DNA from: Scybalousia_A sp964542225
GTDB taxonomy: Bacteria; Bacteroidota; Bacteroidia; Bacteroidales; P3
Reading direction: 5' to 3'
Length of the DNA: 18,556 nucleotides
Assembly (NCBI GenBank): GCA_964542225.1
Contig: CAZITO010000039.1
Location: forward strand, 1-18,556
In this document: positions 14,836-18,556 of the stretch, in pieces
Numbering within the stretch: the first letter of the stretch is position 1
How the letters are laid out: each line of letters opens with the position of its first letter
Made by a program: the position numbers and the translations under genes
The notes under the pieces: model-generated
Told to the model about the DNA's origin: nothing
What the model saw: only the letters and a program-made list of their open reading frames with translations
Database searches by the model: none

Positions 14836-15699
14836 TTAATTAAACATTTCTTTGAACAAATTTTTATTTAAGAAAGAGGCTTTGAAAAACATTTCCACAT
14901 CAAGGTTACTCTCCTCTTCTCCTTTGTTTTCTCTCACAATGGCAAGTCCCGCAACATTGTCCTCTTGATAAAAAACTCTATCGGTCATAGCAACTTTTTC
15001 CTCTATGCCAAACCAAAGTTTTGAGGTTATCTCTTCTGTGGAAACATTAATCAAAACCTTATTATTGTCAAGTATTATTATGTTGTCCAAAACATTTTGC
15101 AAATCTCTTGCTTGATGCGTGGAAATAACAATGGTTTTTTCCTCCGTCATGGCTTTGATTAGTATTTTTCTAAAAGATGATTTGCTTGGAATATCAAGCC
15201 CATTTGTCGGCTCATCAAAAAATATAAATCTCGTGTTGCAAGCAAGACCAAAGGCTATATATATTTTTTTCTTGCTACCAAAGGAAAGTTTTGAAAGTTT
15301 TTGCTTTTTATCCTCTATCTCAAATTCTTGCAAATAAGAATCAAATTCCGAAGCAGAAAATTTCGGATAAAAAACAGAATTATATTTTTCAAATTGTGCT
15401 ATTGTAAAGTCCGATTCGGGCATTTCTTCATTTAGAAAAAAGATATCTTGCAACAATTCCACTTTTCTTTCCTTTGGAATATAGGTATTATTGGTTTGTT
15501 GCTCATTGTTATAATATATTTTCACCTCACCTAATTTGGGAAATTTCAGACCCGATATAAGATGCAAGAGTGTAGTTTTGCCGACTCCGTTTTTGCCAAG
15601 CAAACCATAAATTTTGCCTTCTTGCAATACACAACTAATATTATCAAGTATCAATTTATTTTTTCTATAAAAGAAACTTAAATCCTTAATTTCTATCAT
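14836..15699 (-). CDS. ABC transporter ATP-binding protein (YtrB-like)
   Basis: This 287-residue ATPase powers the permease encoded just downstream. Walker A is GKNGVGKT (35-42), Walker B is FIFFDEP (158-164) with the catalytic glutamate E163, and the switch histidine is in STHQARD (H195). The signature is LSFGSKKK (138-145), in place of LSGGQ; this degenerate form occurs in YtrB-like ATPases, which usually pair with GntR regulators and six-helix permeases. Residues after 215 form an extra C-terminal region (EEITSKLWFGIEEKVAMTDR and on) that is common in this group. The gene starts 35 bases after the receptor stop codon, with no clear promoter between. Substrate unknown; antimicrobial-peptide or envelope-stress export is a guess from the family. 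Confidence 0.88.
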   Translation of the reverse strand: MIEIKDLSFFYRKNKLILDNISCVLQEGKIYGLLGKNGVGKTTLLHLISGLKFPKLGEVKIYYNNEQQTNNTYIPKERKVELLQDIFFLNEEMPESDFTIAQFEKYNSVFYPKFSASEFDSYLQEFEIEDKKQKLSKLSFGSKKKIYIAFGLACNTRFIFFDEPTNGLDIPSKSSFRKILIKAMTEEKTIVISTHQARDLQNVLDNIIILDNNKVLINVSTEEITSKLWFGIEEKVAMTDRVFYQEDNVAGLAIVRENKGEEESNLDVEMFFKASFLNKNLFKEMFN

Positions 15700-15734
15700 T
15701 GTATCAGTTTTTTTAAGAGATTTATAACTTGTTT

Positions 15735-18191
15735 TTACTTGGATTGTCCCTGATTGGTCTCAACTTCTCCTCCCGTACGTTGGTCCATGTCCATACTTTT
15801 TATTTGTTTAAGAGTGTTATTATCTACCTTCTTTCCAAAAGAATAAGACAAAGAAGCACCAATCATAGGGTATTGCCAAACAATGGAGTTTTTTGTTTTC
15901 ATTTTGTCCGTTGTCATATTCATGGTAAAGGTACGTTTTGGCAACTGTCCAACACCAATAGAGGCTTTCAAACTCTTGTTAAGAAATTCTTTTGAAAGAT
16001 TTACATCAAACGAAAACATATCTCCCATGGAGTAAGTTCCTTCTTGTCCGCCCGTCATATAAAAGGCTGAAAGCGTAAGTTTTGTTTTAAAGAAAAAGTC
16101 CACTTTAATGGATTGCCATGTCATAAATCCAAATCTTTCCAAATTAAGATGCAACAATTCATCTTCAACCTTTGTTTGTTTGTAAGTTGCCTGAGCCCAT
16201 ATTGTCCACTCCAAGTGCTTGCCCAAAGGCAACGAAGTACTCAAACCCAAAGAGGCTTGTTGAGAGTGTCCTAAATTGTAAGGTTTTTCATCAAAGATAA
16301 GAGTATTGGGACGCAAGTATTGTGTTTGATAAATAATATCATTGGTGTAGTCGTATGAAGCTGTAAGGAAAATAAAATAATGGAAAGCATAGGAAAGATT
16401 AAGCGAGTGAGTATATTGAGGCTTCAAGTCAGGGTTTCCTTTTTTGTATAAATATTCGTTTTCTTTTTCAAGGAAAGGATTCATTGTATTATACTCCGGA
16501 CGGGTAATTCTATAAGAATAGACAAAATTAAGATTGTCCAAATCATTTACCTTGTAGTTAAAATTTATATTTGGGAAAAGGTCTATATAATCTTTTGTTT
16601 TTTCGGAAGTATTGACCCTTTGTTTTATATTGGTGTGGGTATGCTCCGCTCTAAGTCCCACTCTCATAGACAATTTATCGCTGAATTGATTTGAAAAAGA
16701 GGCGTAAAGAGCGTTAACGTTTTCTGTGTAATCCAAATGGTTGGAAGTATTGAAATTATATTCGCCGTCCTCATAGCAAACGAAATCATTGCTAACCTTG
16801 GTCAGACGGGTTTTGGCACCGAATTCCAAAGACATACGTTGGTTAAAAGGTTTTATAAGGTCAAATTTAAGGGAGTATGTATTATAGGTGTTTTTTGTAG
16901 AATCATCATCTGTTCCCTCATTGCTAAGAGTCAAAAAATCTCCGTGATAATAACGGGCTTGTCCAAAACAATAGTCTTTGGACACATTATTATCGTAGTC
17001 CAAGGTAATGGAATATTGTCCTCCCTTGTCGTCTATTTTTCTGCTATACCAAAGATTGGCGGCAAGATTTCTGCCATTGCCATGTTCCAAACTATTGTTG
17101 GTATAAGAAGAATCCACAATACTATAAGGGAATACAGAAAAACGCGTACGGCTTAAAGGTTGTTTTATTTCCGGGTGGGAATTTCCATTTACAGAAAACA
17201 TTGCTCCTATTGAAGAATTATCACTTATTTTATAATCTGCGGAAAGGCTACCATTGTAACCTCTGTAATCATATTTGTTGGTTATTTTATCCGTTTTCAT
17301 TTTTGTCGTAGGGTCGGAAAAAATAAATGCTTCACTTTCCATTTCATTTTGTCCTGCCCATCTGTTGTAGGAAAGAGATGTGTTGATAGTCCAACGGTTG
17401 TTGACATAGTTAAGATTTATTCCCTCATTGTGTTTCAATTCCTTTGCATAGCCTGTCCAAGCGTTGAGTTCTCCCGACCAGCCTAAGGTTTCGTGCTTTG
17501 CCATTTTGATATTGATAATACCTGCCGTACCTTCAGCCTCATATTTTGCAGAAGGGTTTGAAATGGTTTCTATTTTTTCTATATCAGAGGGCGACATGGC
17601 TTTTAACATACTTTTCATTGCAGAATAGGGAACACGAATATCCCTGCCGTCAAATTGGAAAAGAATACCGCTTTTGCCATTCAGTTGTATGTTTTCGTCT
17701 TTATCTATAACCACACCGGGCACTTTTCTAAGCAATTCAAAAGCATTGGCTGTGGCTGAAGAAACATCCTCGTCTATATTCATAGCAACACCATCATTGG
17801 TCATTTCAAAACGTTTTTGTTGTGCAAAAACCTCTATGGTACTAAGTGTTTCCCTGTCTGTTTCCATATACACTTCATTAATAAACAAAGTGTCTTTGCT
17901 TCTCTTTGAGTTGTTGGCTATGGGAAGCGTAATGTTTTTGTAACCTATAAAGGAAAAAGTAATATAGTTGGCTTTTTTATTATAAGTTATGGAGTATTCT
18001 CCGTTGGCATCGGAAACTCCTCCACCAAGCAAAACTGCATTTTGAGTTGTGTCATCATACAACATAACATTGCAAAAAGGAACAACTTCTTTGCTTTGGG
18101 CATCAAGTATAGAACCCTTTATCAGATTTTGACCATTCGTGCCGATACAAGCACAAACAAGCGTGAATAAGAATAAAAACTTTGTCTTCAT
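15735..18191 (-). CDS. Outer-membrane beta-barrel family protein, TonB-dependent-receptor-like
   Basis: The 818-residue protein starts at ATG 18191; the frame is open 66 bases further, but this region holds the leader. Residues 1-20 are a signal peptide (MKTKFLFLFTLVCACIGTNG). Residues 23-105 are a carboxypeptidase-D regulatory-like domain (GSILDAQSKEVVPFCNVML, DANGEYSI, FSFIGYKNI). Residues about 115-232 form the plug (ANAFELLRKVPGVVIDKDEN, IEKIETISNPSAKYEAEGTA). The rest is a large barrel of the outer-membrane beta-barrel 3 type (PF14905), ending near SYSFGKKV before a short charged tail. It is first in an operon with ABC ATPase, permease and GntR genes. It may be a receptor for the substrate or signal that the ABC pair handles, but the ligand is not visible. 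Confidence 0.88.
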   Translation of the reverse strand: MKTKFLFLFTLVCACIGTNGQNLIKGSILDAQSKEVVPFCNVMLYDDTTQNAVLLGGGVSDANGEYSITYNKKANYITFSFIGYKNITLPIANNSKRSKDTLFINEVYMETDRETLSTIEVFAQQKRFEMTNDGVAMNIDEDVSSATANAFELLRKVPGVVIDKDENIQLNGKSGILFQFDGRDIRVPYSAMKSMLKAMSPSDIEKIETISNPSAKYEAEGTAGIINIKMAKHETLGWSGELNAWTGYAKELKHNEGINLNYVNNRWTINTSLSYNRWAGQNEMESEAFIFSDPTTKMKTDKITNKYDYRGYNGSLSADYKISDNSSIGAMFSVNGNSHPEIKQPLSRTRFSVFPYSIVDSSYTNNSLEHGNGRNLAANLWYSRKIDDKGGQYSITLDYDNNVSKDYCFGQARYYHGDFLTLSNEGTDDDSTKNTYNTYSLKFDLIKPFNQRMSLEFGAKTRLTKVSNDFVCYEDGEYNFNTSNHLDYTENVNALYASFSNQFSDKLSMRVGLRAEHTHTNIKQRVNTSEKTKDYIDLFPNINFNYKVNDLDNLNFVYSYRITRPEYNTMNPFLEKENEYLYKKGNPDLKPQYTHSLNLSYAFHYFIFLTASYDYTNDIIYQTQYLRPNTLIFDEKPYNLGHSQQASLGLSTSLPLGKHLEWTIWAQATYKQTKVEDELLHLNLERFGFMTWQSIKVDFFFKTKLTLSAFYMTGGQEGTYSMGDMFSFDVNLSKEFLNKSLKASIGVGQLPKRTFTMNMTTDKMKTKNSIVWQYPMIGASLSYSFGKKVDNNTLKQIKSMDMDQRTGGEVETNQGQSK

Positions 18192-18242
18192 TTTTTTTAT
18201 TTTTTTAATTACTATATTAGTGTAATACTTTAATAATACACT

Positions 18243-18273
18243 GCAAAAGTAATACAATTATTTCAACTACCAA
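18243..18273 (-). promoter_or_regulatory. Promoter of the receptor-ABC-GntR operon
   Basis: Minus strand: TTG (18273-18271), 19 bases, TACTTTTGC (18251-18243). The expected start near 18236 leaves about 45 bases before the receptor ATG. Confidence 0.7.
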
Positions 18274-18335
18274 ATTCTAAGCACAATTTTTTCAAAAAAA
18301 ATAAAGTAACGGCTCTTCTCTATGCTAACTTATCA

Positions 18336-18363
18336 TACCCCATAACAACCTATTTTACCCCAT
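18336..18363. repeat. Two direct TACCCCAT repeats, 20 bp apart
   Basis: TACCCCAT occurs at 18336-18343 and 18356-18363, an interval of 20 bp, about two turns of the helix. It is the spacing expected for a regulator binding one DNA face. A third, imperfect TACCCCTA is at 18478-18485. The block lies between two divergent promoters. Confidence 0.4.
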
Positions 18364-18436
18364 CAAAAAGAGGCAAAAAACGGCAAAATCGGTTTACTGA
18401 TTATCAATAAGTTACAAAATAAATTTTTGCACGCGT

Positions 18437-18468
18437 TTGGTCAGGTCTGAGAATCTTCGTAACTTTGC
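18437..18468 (+). promoter_or_regulatory. Outward promoter to a gene right of the window
   Basis: Plus strand: TTG (18437-18439), 20 bases, TAACTTTGC (18460-18468), an ideal match to the Bacteroidetes promoter. Transcription should begin near 18475 and run off the right edge. No start codon with a plausible gene appears in the remaining 80 bases. Confidence 0.8.
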
Positions 18469-18556
18469 ATAGAGAAATACCCCTAATAGAAAATCCCCAA
18501 ATTTTACCCTTATAACTACTTGATAATCAATAAAAACGAAACGGCGTTTTATTTTA

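Noticed and set aside
18189..18257. Upstream start for the receptor gene (extra 22 residues)
   Set aside because: The extension precedes a perfect signal peptide, and its upstream start falls before the predicted transcription start near 18236.
18533..18550. AAAACG/CGTTTT hairpin followed by ATTTTA at the right edge
   Set aside because: The stem has 6 pairs with only two GC pairs, and the sequence stops just after it. It is too weak to call a terminator or small RNA.

Overview
The window is AT-rich chromosomal DNA from a member of the Bacteroidota, most likely Bacteroidales. Three signs point there. Promoters match the Bacteroidetes form (TTG, 19-21 bases, then TAnnTTTGC). One gene encodes the type IX secretion protein PorT. 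A SusC-like outer-membrane receptor family, a long basic extension on an RsuA-family pseudouridine synthase and an acidic lipoprotein N-terminus also fit. I see no tRNA, rRNA, CRISPR array, transposase or phage gene.

Left part (1-4921, all minus strand). A cobalamin riboswitch (2470-2651) with its own promoter lies in front of a very large secreted protein that runs off the left edge. That protein has a signal peptide, several beta-sandwich-like modules, a DUF4465-like domain and the start of a Bacteroidetes surface-protein repeat. Upstream of the riboswitch are a COG2509-type FAD-dependent dehydrogenase and porT, separated by one base. The secreted protein is probably a type IX cargo and a B12-repressed surface protein, so porT may help export its neighbour.

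Middle part (5011-7180). A two-gene unit (acidic surface lipoprotein with a glycine zipper, then a small outer-membrane barrel) is flanked by two identical terminator hairpins. Its promoter sits at the edge of a nearly perfect 156-bp tandem duplication.

Housekeeping part (7180-13648). It holds an RsuA/RluB-type pseudouridine synthase, a sufC without sufB or sufD beside it, a dut-tyrS pair (minus), htpG (plus) and a small DUF721 gene. Most have recognisable promoters or terminators.

Right part (13691-18273, minus). One likely operon runs from a clear promoter to a strong terminator: TonB-dependent-receptor-like barrel protein, ABC ATPase, six-helix ABC permease, and a YtrA-type GntR regulator encoded last. 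The final 300 bases hold a second strong promoter that fires out of the window to the right, and several short repeats that may be regulator sites.
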